Program-made: the position numbers and the translations under genes
DNA from: Bacillota bacterium
GTDB lineage: Bacteria > Bacillota > Clostridia > Lachnospirales > Lachnospiraceae
DNA: 10,284 nt
Assembly (NCBI GenBank): GCA_023398615.1
Contig: JAEWSD010000251.1
Location: 1-10,284 of the forward strand
Direction: 5' to 3'
In this document: positions 1 through 6,924 of the stretch, piece after piece
Layout: every line of letters begins with the position of its first letter
Numbering within the stretch: position 1 is the first letter of the stretch
The notes under the pieces: generated by a model
What the model saw: only the letters and a program-made list of their open reading frames with translations
Databases searched by the model: none
What the model was told of the DNA's origin: nothing

Positions 1-8
1 GGCAAACT

Positions 9-64
9 CTCGCGCCGAGCGCGGCCGGCTTTGCCGGTAAAGTTCCATACGCGCGAGTGCGCAC
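9..64. other. GC-rich structured segment
   Basis: This segment is strikingly GC-rich compared with the AT-rich flank that follows it. It contains a 7-bp pair, CTCGCGC (9-15) with GCGCGAG (51-57), that encloses a perfect small hairpin CCGGC-TTT-GCCGG (25-37), and it ends in the palindrome GTGCGCAC (57-64). The segment lies beyond the terminator of the minus-strand operon and is cut by the window edge, so its full extent is unknown. It could be the edge of a dispersed repeat, part of a structured RNA, or the 3' end of a neighbouring gene. I cannot assign a function. Confidence 0.35.
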
Positions 65-76
65 CCTGCACAGAGT

Positions 77-129
77 GCTTTTTTATTGTATAGGGAATTC
101 GGAGGAATTTCCTATACAATAAAAAAAGC
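77..129. repeat. Long inverted repeat (17-bp arms plus A/T extension)
   Basis: The arm at 84-100 (TATTGTATAGGGAATTC) pairs with 105-121 around the 4-base loop GGAG, with one G-T wobble and otherwise full complementarity. The pairing continues outward through a T-run (79-83) against an A-run (122-127) and GC (77-78) against GC (128-129), with one bulged base. The stem is AT-rich. It abuts and shares the A-run that serves as the T-tract of the operon terminator at 121-164. Its length and near-perfection suggest a dispersed palindromic repeat or a second, bidirectional transcription barrier. No coding sequence is present. Confidence 0.6.
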
Positions 130-164
130 TGCCGCAGAGTCTATTATTTAAACTCTGCGACAGC
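121..164 (-). terminator. Rho-independent terminator of the SBP-HK-RR operon
   Basis: Read on the minus strand, 13-base arms (152-164 and 128-140, GCTGTCGCAGAGT against ACTCTGCGGCAGC) pair with one G-U wobble around an 11-base AT-rich loop. They are followed immediately by seven T residues (complement of 121-127). The hairpin begins about 10 bases after the response-regulator stop codon, which is the expected position for the terminator of the three-gene operon. Confidence 0.9.
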
Positions 165-174
165 CTGATGCTTT

Positions 175-1785
175 TTACGGATTATCGTCTCTTTCCGGTG
201 CATGTGCACTATTCTCTTTATATTCAATCACGGTCTTTCCCGTAATTTTCTTAAATACCTTACTGAAATACTGCTGATCCGTGTATCCAACCTGTTCATA
301 TATCTCCTTGATCTTTGCATCCGATTCCAGAAGCAGCTGCTTCGCCTTTTCAATCCTCAGCTTATTAATATACAGCGACATATTCTCGCCTGTTTCCTTT
401 TTAAAGGCATTGCACAGATAGTGCTTCGACATGTTGATCTCTTTTGCCACGTCATCCAGGGATATCTTTTCCGCATAATGGTACCGGATATAGTTCAGCG
501 CCCTGTTAATCATCAGACCGGAATGATTTGCCCTTACATCCTGCATCTTACGAATCAGCTGCCGGGAGAATTCCGTTACCAGCCGGAGGATATCTTCCAG
601 GTGACCGGATTGATTGATCCGGTAATGATAGGTCTTATAGGGTTCAAACACCTCCCTGTCCGAAAGATAGTTCCCGTAGCTGCTGAAGAAATCACCCGTC
701 AGATTGGAGAAAAATATTTTCACTATCATCGGCAGAACATTTTCACGCTCAAAATACTGCTTCATTTCCTGCAGCAATTTTCTCATCCTGTCCAAATCCT
801 CATGTCCGACCGCTTCCATAAAACTCCGGTTATAATTCTTTTTTAACTCGAACACATCCGGTTCCGTAAACTTAACGAAGTCCATGCCGGGGATTAAATG
901 ATTATTGGGGTTTGCATAAAACAGCACCTGCGAATTCTCATAAAAATCCCCGTATACCTTATCAGACTGTTCCGGCTGCCTGAATATACCGGAGCTAATG
1001 GCGTTAAGACTGATATTAAAGTACTGTCCGGATGCATTGCCCGCAAACTGAAAAATATTCCTGATATCGGATATTTTTAGATTGGGTGATGACAGGAAGA
1101 AAAAATAGTTGCCGAATTGCTGCCATTCCAAAAAGCTGATTGCATTCTGACCGAACTGATCGTAAAGTATATTTAAGACCGCATGATTGACCTGCTGCGT
1201 ATCTGCCTGCTGCTCACCGTTATAAACAATTGAAAGACCGAAAAACACATAGGAGGAATCCCTGGCCGGGAAATTAATATCCGACAGGGTATTTCGCATT
1301 TCATCCCCAATCCGGAAGCCGTTATTAATTAAATCCAGGATAACGGTACGCTTTAATTCCTCCGGATCAGTGCTACCGCCGTCCTTTTGGGTTCTCACCC
1401 GATTCATGTCATCCAGTTTTCCCTTTATCCCTTCCATGAGCTTAATCAGCTCATCATCCTCTACCTCTGATTTTAGTATATAATCATCTGCCCCGGCCTT
1501 AAGTGCCTTCCTGGCATAGGAAAATTCATCATAGCAGGTCAGGACCAGGATTTTCGCTTCATGATTTTGTTCCCTGATCCTGTCTACCAGCCAGAGGCCG
1601 TCCTGCTTCGGCATTTTAACATCGGTAATAATAACATCCGGCATATATTTCAGATAATTCTCATAGCCCTGTTCCCCGTTTGCCGCCTCGGATACGATGG
1701 TAAACCCTATCGATTCCCAGTCGATCGTAGTCTTAAGGCCAACCCTTACAAGAACTTCATCATCAACAATCAGAACTTTGTACAT
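175..1785 (-). CDS. YesN-type response regulator, AraC-family DNA-binding
   Basis: This is the cytoplasmic output protein of a two-component system, predicted to be phosphorylated by the kinase encoded just upstream and then to bind DNA. In the 536-residue form, an N-terminal receiver domain (about 1-120) has the acidic pair D8/D9, phospho-acceptor D55 in IITDVKMP, T83 and K105. A poorly conserved middle region (about 140-420) is typical of YesN-like proteins. The C-terminal AraC-type double helix-turn-helix spans about 426-525 (SLDDVAKEINMSKHYL, then IYEQVGYTDQQYFSKVFKK). The start at 1785 is preferred because AAAGGGTGG lies 5 bases upstream; the in-frame ATG six codons earlier (1803) has no Shine-Dalgarno sequence. 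It begins 32 bases after the kinase stop and is the last gene of its operon. Target genes are unknown; transport or glycoside-utilisation genes outside the window are the usual targets of this family. Confidence 0.93.
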   Translation of the reverse strand: MYKVLIVDDEVLVRVGLKTTIDWESIGFTIVSEAANGEQGYENYLKYMPDVIITDVKMPKQDGLWLVDRIREQNHEAKILVLTCYDEFSYARKALKAGADDYILKSEVEDDELIKLMEGIKGKLDDMNRVRTQKDGGSTDPEELKRTVILDLINNGFRIGDEMRNTLSDINFPARDSSYVFFGLSIVYNGEQQADTQQVNHAVLNILYDQFGQNAISFLEWQQFGNYFFFLSSPNLKISDIRNIFQFAGNASGQYFNISLNAISSGIFRQPEQSDKVYGDFYENSQVLFYANPNNHLIPGMDFVKFTEPDVFELKKNYNRSFMEAVGHEDLDRMRKLLQEMKQYFERENVLPMIVKIFFSNLTGDFFSSYGNYLSDREVFEPYKTYHYRINQSGHLEDILRLVTEFSRQLIRKMQDVRANHSGLMINRALNYIRYHYAEKISLDDVAKEINMSKHYLCNAFKKETGENMSLYINKLRIEKAKQLLLESDAKIKEIYEQVGYTDQQYFSKVFKKITGKTVIEYKENSAHAPERDDNP

Positions 1786-1817
1786 AGATACCACCCTTTC
1801 CATATCGGTATAATCAT

Positions 1818-3569
1818 TTACGGTCTGTTTACGGATAATCTTGCCCGGACCAATGTCCCTTCACCCGGCTTTGTCTCTATATTGATACCGTACCGTTCAC
1901 CGCAGTACAGGCGAATCCTGTGATTTACATTATTGATCCCAACTTTGCTGAATTTATTTTTATCGGCGGAGCCGGAAAGAATCGTTTTCAGAACCTCTTC
2001 CTCTATCCCCGGCCCGTCGTCGCGGATTTCAATAATAAGCTGATCTTCCCTGATAAAACCGGATATCTCTATATTGATTTCATATCTTCCGTCGGCCAGT
2101 CCGTATATGATAGAGTTTTCGACGATCGGCTGCAGGATCAGTTTCGGAACGGACAGTTCCAGACAATCCTCTTCAATGCTTTGCGTAATATTTATCGATT
2201 GATTGAAGCGGAGCTTTTGGATCACGACATAGTTCTCCACATAATCCAGTTCCTCCTTAAGTGAGAGCATATCCCTCCCAAGATTGGTACTGATTCTTAA
2301 CAGCTTGACAAGCGCCGTTATCGATCTGCTGACACTGGTATTGCCTTGTATCTTGGCCATCCACTTAATGGTATTCAGAGTATTGTAAAGAAAATGCGGA
2401 TTAATCTGAGCATGCAGCGCTTCCAGCTCCACTTCCTTTTTCTCATGCTCCTCCTTTACCAATTTATCGATCAGGACCTGCATTTCAGCAATCATATTAT
2501 TTAAGCTCAATCCTAGCTGGCCCACCTCATCATTTGACCGTATCTCGGTCCTTGCGTCCAGATCACCCTGTTCCACCCTCTTTATAACGGTCATCATCTT
2601 CATCATAGGCTCCGTATAACGTATGGAAAAAATCAGCATAAACAAAAGGATTGCAAGCACATAGATGATTCCGCCTATAATCAGGTACTTTTGGATCTGG
2701 TTAATCTCCCGGTACAGGTAATTGGTAGATAAGGTTTTTATGATCTTCCAGCCATTGCATTGAATCGTTGAATAGATCGCTATCTGTCCGGTACCGGATT
2801 GATACAGCACATAGTTATGTCCGCCCGTATCCGAAAGAACCTGATCCGCATAAGGCTCGTTCCGGATTGATTTCCCGATCTGCTCCTCATCGGGATGACT
2901 GATGATCCTGCCTTCCGGGTCACAGATAAAAACCTTTGTCAGATCGAGCCGCCCCTCCTTATCAAGCAGACCCGCATATGCATTCTGCAGTATCGTTTCC
3001 TCCAGGTCAATACGAAGGTAACCGTAATTCTCCAGGGTATTGTAATCGATGATCTTTCGCCCCAGCGTAAAATACTGCTTTTTGAACCTTCCGGATAAAA
3101 TCTCAATCATCTTATTCTTTGTAGGCAGCCACACGGGCTGTCCGGAGGAATTGGACAGTGCCATGTCGATCCGTTCCGCGCCTCCAAGCTTTTTTGCTCC
3201 CACGGAATAGGAGGTATAGTCGAGTGTCAGATTGATCGCTTCAACGTCATCCCTTGAAGTCATCAGGGTACGCAATACGTTAATAAATTCGTCCTGAGTA
3301 TAACGGGTACGTTGTTTCAGCATTTTAAGCAAAGTGCCGTTTGAAATGATCACCGTTGAAAACTCTTCCAGATCATCCATCAGAAAATTAATCTTTTCTC
3401 CCGTTTCATAAACGGATTGCGTTTCCGTTTTCGTATATTTATTCTGGATAATCCTTTTCACCGTTCCGGAATATGCAAACGATATCGCAATCACCGGAAG
3501 AATAATCAGAACTACGGCTATCATGGCAAGCTTTACCCTTAAAGCGGCAAAAATCTTTACTTTATTCAA
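1818..3569 (-). CDS. YesM-type sensor histidine kinase
   Basis: A membrane histidine kinase of 583 residues. TM1 spans about 12-32, an extracytoplasmic Cache-like sensor region about 33-293, TM2 about 295-316, and HAMP about 317-372 (ending in NDEVGQLGLSLNNMI). The His_kinase domain has phospho-acceptor H392 in QINPHFLYNTLNTIKW. The HATPase_c domain has an N-box near N485 (PIVENSIIYG), a G1 box at DDGPGI (517-522) and a G2-like VGINNVNHRIRL (543-554). The start is TTG: AAGGAG (3579-3584) sits 9 bases upstream and the next in-frame ATG (codon 16) would cut into TM1. It starts 15 bases after the stop of the solute-binding protein gene, so the two are co-transcribed. The N-box has tyrosine (Y489) where family members often have histidine. 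Its likely partner is the regulator directly downstream, and the binding protein upstream may present the ligand to the sensor domain. Confidence 0.94.
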   Translation of the reverse strand: MNKVKIFAALRVKLAMIAVVLIILPVIAISFAYSGTVKRIIQNKYTKTETQSVYETGEKINFLMDDLEEFSTVIISNGTLLKMLKQRTRYTQDEFINVLRTLMTSRDDVEAINLTLDYTSYSVGAKKLGGAERIDMALSNSSGQPVWLPTKNKMIEILSGRFKKQYFTLGRKIIDYNTLENYGYLRIDLEETILQNAYAGLLDKEGRLDLTKVFICDPEGRIISHPDEEQIGKSIRNEPYADQVLSDTGGHNYVLYQSGTGQIAIYSTIQCNGWKIIKTLSTNYLYREINQIQKYLIIGGIIYVLAILLFMLIFSIRYTEPMMKMMTVIKRVEQGDLDARTEIRSNDEVGQLGLSLNNMIAEMQVLIDKLVKEEHEKKEVELEALHAQINPHFLYNTLNTIKWMAKIQGNTSVSRSITALVKLLRISTNLGRDMLSLKEELDYVENYVVIQKLRFNQSINITQSIEEDCLELSVPKLILQPIVENSIIYGLADGRYEINIEISGFIREDQLIIEIRDDGPGIEEEVLKTILSGSADKNKFSKVGINNVNHRIRLYCGERYGINIETKPGEGTLVRARLSVNRP

Positions 3570-3578
3570 ATCCCGCAG

Positions 3579-3584
3579 CTCCTT
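3579..3584 (-). promoter_or_regulatory. Ribosome binding site deciding a TTG start
   Basis: On the minus strand AAGGAG lies 9 bases before the TTG at 3567-3569 and overlaps the end of the upstream gene's stop region. It supports initiation of the histidine kinase at TTG, since no ATG occurs nearby. Confidence 0.75.
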
Positions 3585-5060
3585 TCACCGAAGAATCATT
3601 TCTTTCGTCAATTCATCATATATCTTAGCGGCGACCTTATGGCTGTCCAGATTATTTTCTATCATATCGTGCAAGTTACCGGTCAATATCCTTTCGGCAT
3701 CATAGAAATTGGAAACCTTCGGCCTTAAATATCTATTTTCCGGTTTCCAGGCATCCAGTACGGCATCGACATGCTTTCCCGTGATACCGAGGTCTTCATA
3801 AGCAGATTTCCTGGTTGGCAGGCTGCCCCCTTCCGGATGTACAAACACCTTTATCTGCATCTCCTTTGAGGTTGCCCAGACAATATAAAGCCAGGCGGCT
3901 TCCTTTTCGGTTTCGGTGGCATATTTATTGATACCTATCCCTGAACCGCCGTAGATATTGCCGCTTTTCGTATCACCGTAAGGCAGGATTGCATAGCCGA
4001 CCTTGCCGGCAACCTTTGAAAGCATGCTGTCCTCCACATAGGTATAGTTTTCATCCCAGTTTGCCATCATTGCGATATCTCCGTTCCGGAAAGCATTGGC
4101 CAAATCCGTCCAGTTCCAGTTCACACTTTCCGGCGCGGATACCTTTGCAATACTTTTGTAGACATCCAGAGCCTGTACAAAATTCTGGTCCAGGGTATTG
4201 ATCTGTTTATAATTGAGCATACCCAGGGTATCAATCGTTTCATCCGAAAAATAGTCACCGCCGTACGCATCCAAAATGTTGGAGAACTCGCAAAATATGG
4301 AGTTATGCTCCTGTGCCATCAGGCCGCTGCCGTATTTTACTTCTTCATCGGGAACGTTGCTGCTAATCCACCCGGCAACCTCACGGTATCTTTCCCATGT
4401 AAAATCAGCCGTACCGGGTGTCGGATCATATCCCAGGTCACTCATAATCTGTGATTTATATCTGTCTATGATATCTTTCCTGTAAAAAAGGATCATGGTT
4501 GTACTGTCAAAGGGAACGGTATAAATATGCTGCTTATCCAGAAAGTAAGAGCATACCTCTGCCTGAAAGTCAATGAAATCGTCCGGGAATCCCTTGATAT
4601 GCGGCTTGTCCGGGTCCTGTCCATAAGGGTTTAATACCTCGAGATAGGTATAAAACCGGTTCAGCGTCTGATATGGGTCTACATAGATCAGCTGGTATTT
4701 TCCTGCCTGAGCAATGAAATCAAGATTCACTTTCTGTATCAGTGTGTCAAAATCAACCGGCCTGACATTGACATTAATTCCTGTAATTTCTGAAAATTCT
4801 TCGCTTTCATGAGTAAGAATATTGGCATATAGGTTATTTTCAACGATAAAATTCAGGGTAGTTCCTTCAAATTGCCTGATATCATAATTCTCAGGCAATT
4901 CCAGGTTCTCAAACTTAGTTCCCGGCTGATCCGCCTTTCCCTCAGTGCCGGTATCTTCTCCGACGGGTCCCTTGCCGGAACAGGCACCTGCAAAGATAAG
5001 GATTGCGATAAGCGCCGTTCCAATAAATCTATATTTAAAGCATCCTTTTTTATGAAACAT
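3585..5060 (-). CDS. Extracellular solute-binding lipoprotein (ABC family 1 type)
   Basis: A predicted lipid-anchored binding protein of 491 residues. A basic start (MFHKKGCFKYR) is followed by a hydrophobic stretch (13-26) and a lipobox-like AGAC with C27 as the lipidated residue, then a Gly/Asp/Glu-rich linker. The mature part fits family 1 solute-binding proteins: an early ligand-lobe segment (EFSEITGINVNVRPVDF), ILFYRKDIIDRY, a hinge-proximal NGDIAMMANWDENY, and a late GSGIGINKYATETEKEAAWLYIVWAT segment characteristic of sugar-binding members. The start at ATG 5060 has AGGAGG 7 bases upstream; the TTG two codons earlier directly abuts that site and is unsuitable. It is the first gene of a SBP-kinase-regulator operon without permease genes, so it may act as a sensory subunit for the kinase rather than only in transport. 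The ligand is unknown; a sugar or oligosaccharide is the likeliest guess. Confidence 0.9.
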   Translation of the reverse strand: MFHKKGCFKYRFIGTALIAILIFAGACSGKGPVGEDTGTEGKADQPGTKFENLELPENYDIRQFEGTTLNFIVENNLYANILTHESEEFSEITGINVNVRPVDFDTLIQKVNLDFIAQAGKYQLIYVDPYQTLNRFYTYLEVLNPYGQDPDKPHIKGFPDDFIDFQAEVCSYFLDKQHIYTVPFDSTTMILFYRKDIIDRYKSQIMSDLGYDPTPGTADFTWERYREVAGWISSNVPDEEVKYGSGLMAQEHNSIFCEFSNILDAYGGDYFSDETIDTLGMLNYKQINTLDQNFVQALDVYKSIAKVSAPESVNWNWTDLANAFRNGDIAMMANWDENYTYVEDSMLSKVAGKVGYAILPYGDTKSGNIYGGSGIGINKYATETEKEAAWLYIVWATSKEMQIKVFVHPEGGSLPTRKSAYEDLGITGKHVDAVLDAWKPENRYLRPKVSNFYDAERILTGNLHDMIENNLDSHKVAAKIYDELTKEMILR

Positions 5061-5283
5061 TTGCAATCCTCCTTACTATTATATCATTTATTCATATAAT
5101 CTGCTTAAAATAGTTTTAATTATATCTAAATTATTCAATAATAATACACAAAAGTCAATTAGAAAAATTTTCCATCTTCCGGCATGTACCTGACCAAAGA
5201 AATCATTACTATTATTTTTTGTGATATCAGCCTGATTATGCGGATTAGAAAAGAATAATCACAGTGAATTAAATAAAAAAGAA
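5061..5283 (-). other. AT-rich upstream region of the sensing operon
   Basis: This is the larger part of a gene-free stretch of about 300 bases (5061-5367); the remainder is the terminator hairpin of the next gene. It is strongly AT-rich and contains the candidate promoter at 5130-5158, the Shine-Dalgarno AAGGAGGA just before 5060, and a 7-bp inverted repeat TGATTAT (5233-5239) / ATAATCA (5255-5261) upstream of the promoter that could be a regulator site. I see no small ORF with a ribosome binding site and no tRNA or riboswitch-like fold. Confidence 0.5.
5130..5158 (-). promoter_or_regulatory. Candidate sigma-A-type promoter for the SBP-HK-RR operon
   Basis: On the minus strand TTGACT (5153-5158) is separated by 17 bases from AATAAT (5130-5135); each hexamer matches the consensus at five of six positions. 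Transcription would start near 5123, giving a leader of about 60 bases before the ATG at 5060. Other TATAAT-like hexamers occur nearby in this AT-rich DNA (5119-5124, 5078-5083) but lack a good -35 element. Confidence 0.45.
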
Positions 5284-5352
5284 ATGCTGCAAAAACTCAT
5301 CATTATGGTGAACCTCTTTACAAGGCCATACTGATGATGAGTTTTGCAGCAT
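5271..5352 (-). terminator. Rho-independent terminator of the hydrolase gene
   Basis: The arms 5334-5352 and 5284-5303 (ATGCTGCAAAA.CTCATCAT) pair over 19 bp with one bulged base, around a loop of about 30 bases that can itself pair a little (CCATA/TATGG). On the minus strand the stem is followed by CTTTTTTATTT (complement of 5271-5281). The hairpin starts 15 bases after the hydrolase stop codon. It separates the hydrolase from the sensing operon, so the latter needs its own promoter. Confidence 0.87.
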
Positions 5353-5367
5353 CCGCTTTCATATTAC

Positions 5368-6186
5368 TTAAAGCCTGCCTTCGATGAATTTTACCAACAC
5401 CTCGTTAAATTCATCCTTTTGATCATAGAAGGAAGCATGCCCGCTGAATTTAAACGGTATCAATTTAGAATTTTTAATCGTTTGGTTTTGTATCACACCT
5501 AATTGATATGGTACCACTTTATCATGGATGCCATGAATGATTAAGGTGGGAACACGTACCGCCGCCAGATCGGAAAACAGTACCTCTTTCAGCCAGGTAT
5601 CGGCAATGGCGGCGGTTGCCCAGCTGGCTGCCTGTAAGCCTATCTGGAAGAACCAGTCGGAGAAAGCTTTCGTTATGTGCTGAAAGAAAAACGTATCGCC
5701 GAAATTCTGCAGCATCTGAGGGCGGTCATTATAGGTGTCCTCAATAATCTGCACAACGGTTTCCTTATCCAAGCCATAAGGAAAATTAGACCGTTTAATC
5801 AGGCTTGGAGCCACTGCCGCAAAAAGTGCCAGCTTTGATACTCCAAACCCTTTATGACGGGACATATACCTCAGCGCAATCGCACCGCCGTTCGAATGTC
5901 CCGCCAATACGATATCATGTAATTTCAGCGAATCCACGACACCCTTCACATCGTCCGCCAGAGTGTTAAAGTCATAGCCGCAAAACGGCTTGTCTGAATT
6001 GCCGAACCCTCTTATATCGATCCCAATACATCGGTATCCCAGCTTGGGAAGCTTGTTAAACTGATATTCGAACAGATTATGGTTCCCGGGCCATCCGTGT
6101 ATGAACAGTATAGTTTTTTCACATGCCGGATTAAGATCCTCCACATAGATTTTTACATTATCTTCAACCGTAACATAGTATCCCAT
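5368..6186 (-). CDS. Alpha/beta hydrolase (esterase / haloperoxidase-like)
   Basis: A 272-residue cytoplasmic single-domain alpha/beta hydrolase with no signal peptide. The oxyanion-hole motif HGWPG is at 30-34, DIRGFGNSDKP at 57-67, the nucleophile elbow GHSNGG has S98, a predicted acid is D222 (HGIHDKVVP) and the catalytic histidine is H250 (SGHASFYD). The region at about 125-200 is the variable cap domain. The overall pattern is closest to the broad non-heme haloperoxidase/arylesterase/hydrolase group, whose members act on esters, lactones or other small substrates; the actual substrate cannot be read from sequence. The usual GHSMGG reads GHSNGG here. The start at ATG 6186 has GGGAG 7-11 bases upstream. 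The gene is flanked by terminators on both sides and appears monocistronic. I see no confident promoter in 6187-6290. Confidence 0.88.
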   Translation of the reverse strand: MGYYVTVEDNVKIYVEDLNPACEKTILFIHGWPGNHNLFEYQFNKLPKLGYRCIGIDIRGFGNSDKPFCGYDFNTLADDVKGVVDSLKLHDIVLAGHSNGGAIALRYMSRHKGFGVSKLALFAAVAPSLIKRSNFPYGLDKETVVQIIEDTYNDRPQMLQNFGDTFFFQHITKAFSDWFFQIGLQAASWATAAIADTWLKEVLFSDLAAVRVPTLIIHGIHDKVVPYQLGVIQNQTIKNSKLIPFKFSGHASFYDQKDEFNEVLVKFIEGRL

Positions 6187-6290
6187 ATACCTACTCCCAA
6201 TAAATTTTATAAAACTTCTTTAGGATAATATATTCATGCAGGGATATATTTGCTAATACAAAAGAAAACTTAACATTTACCTGCTTCCTG

Positions 6291-6330
6291 AAAAAATGTG
6301 GCAAAAGATATCGATATCTTTGCCACATTT
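6291..6330 (-). terminator. Rho-independent terminator after the Lrp-type gene
   Basis: A near-perfect palindrome: AAATGTGGCAAAAGATATC (6294-6312) pairs with 6313-6330 with one bulged A, and the centre reads GATATCGATATC so the loop is minimal. On the minus strand it is followed by T residues (complement of 6291-6296). It begins about 28 bases after the regulator stop codon. On the plus strand a T-run occurs only a few bases beyond the stem (near 6335-6340), so termination in that direction would be weaker. Confidence 0.85.
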
Positions 6331-6358
6331 AAAGATTTTTTCAATTCATTCGGTCTGT

Positions 6359-6832
6359 CTAAGTTTCCTGCTGATAGGGCGGTTTTGACTGGAAGAATAT
6401 ATCCCTGTGTTCAACCGAGGTCGAAAAAGTGATCTGGGTTCTTGTTTTACCAAATTGCTGCAATTCCCCGATAAACCGGTCCAAATCCATTGTTGTCCGG
6501 AAGATTACTTCAATGAGCATGGAATAGTCTCCCGTCACGCAGTTGCACTCCACAACATTCGGACAGGATTCAATATACGGATAGAACTCTTTCTTTTGCA
6601 CAGGCTCCACCTCCAGATTAATAAAGGCCTTAATATAATACCCCAGTGCCAACGGGTTGATCTGTGCATGGTATCCCTTTATAATTCCAACCTTTTCAAG
6701 ATGCTCAATCCTCATCGAGACCGCAGTTGATGACAAAAATACCTGTTCCGATATATATTTTATAGACGCTCTTGCATTCTTTTGGAGAATACTGATAATC
6801 TTCTCGTCAATTTCATCCAGTATCACTTCCAT
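6359..6832 (-). CDS. Lrp/AsnC-family transcriptional regulator
   Basis: A 157-residue regulator of the feast/famine family. The N-terminal winged helix-turn-helix (about 4-60) begins LDEIDEKIISILQKNAR and includes the recognition segment LSSTAVSMRIEHLEKVGIIKGY. The C-terminal RAM/AsnC ligand-binding domain (about 65-140) contains CNCVTGDYSMLIEV, the glycine-containing turn where effector amino acids bind at subunit interfaces in this family. The start at ATG 6832 is set by GGAGG six bases upstream; a longer reading to 7006 would overlap the dehydrogenase gene and lacks conserved sequence. It lies 92 bases after the dehydrogenase stop with no terminator between, so the two are probably co-transcribed. 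Regulation of the adjacent dehydrogenase, and perhaps the decarboxylase, in response to an amino acid is a reasonable inference. Length matches the family (about 150-165 residues). Confidence 0.93.
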   Translation of the reverse strand: MEVILDEIDEKIISILQKNARASIKYISEQVFLSSTAVSMRIEHLEKVGIIKGYHAQINPLALGYYIKAFINLEVEPVQKKEFYPYIESCPNVVECNCVTGDYSMLIEVIFRTTMDLDRFIGELQQFGKTRTQITFSTSVEHRDIFFQSKPPYQQET

Positions 6833-6924
6833 CCTCCACCTCCGAATTATTTTCATCCGTATCCTGTAAACATTTATAGAATTACTATGTCCAATTACCG
6901 ACCAGATATTTCTTCCTGCTTTTG

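Noticed and set aside
202..846. 214-residue plus-strand reading frame opposite the response regulator
   Set aside because: It is antisense to a clearly conserved gene, has no recognisable domain, and its composition is that of a reverse-complement shadow. The other plus-strand frames in the window were dismissed for the same reasons.
1786..1803. Response regulator start at ATG 1803
   Set aside because: No Shine-Dalgarno sequence precedes it, whereas AAAGGGTGG lies just before the ATG at 1785, which also gives the canonical MYKVLIVDDE start of receiver domains.
5061..5066. TTG start two codons upstream for the solute-binding protein
   Set aside because: It abuts the Shine-Dalgarno sequence with almost no spacing; the ATG at 5060 is correctly spaced.
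5078..5083. TATAAT-like -10 element immediately before the solute-binding protein gene
   Set aside because: Transcription would begin inside the ribosome binding site and there is no -35 element at the right distance.
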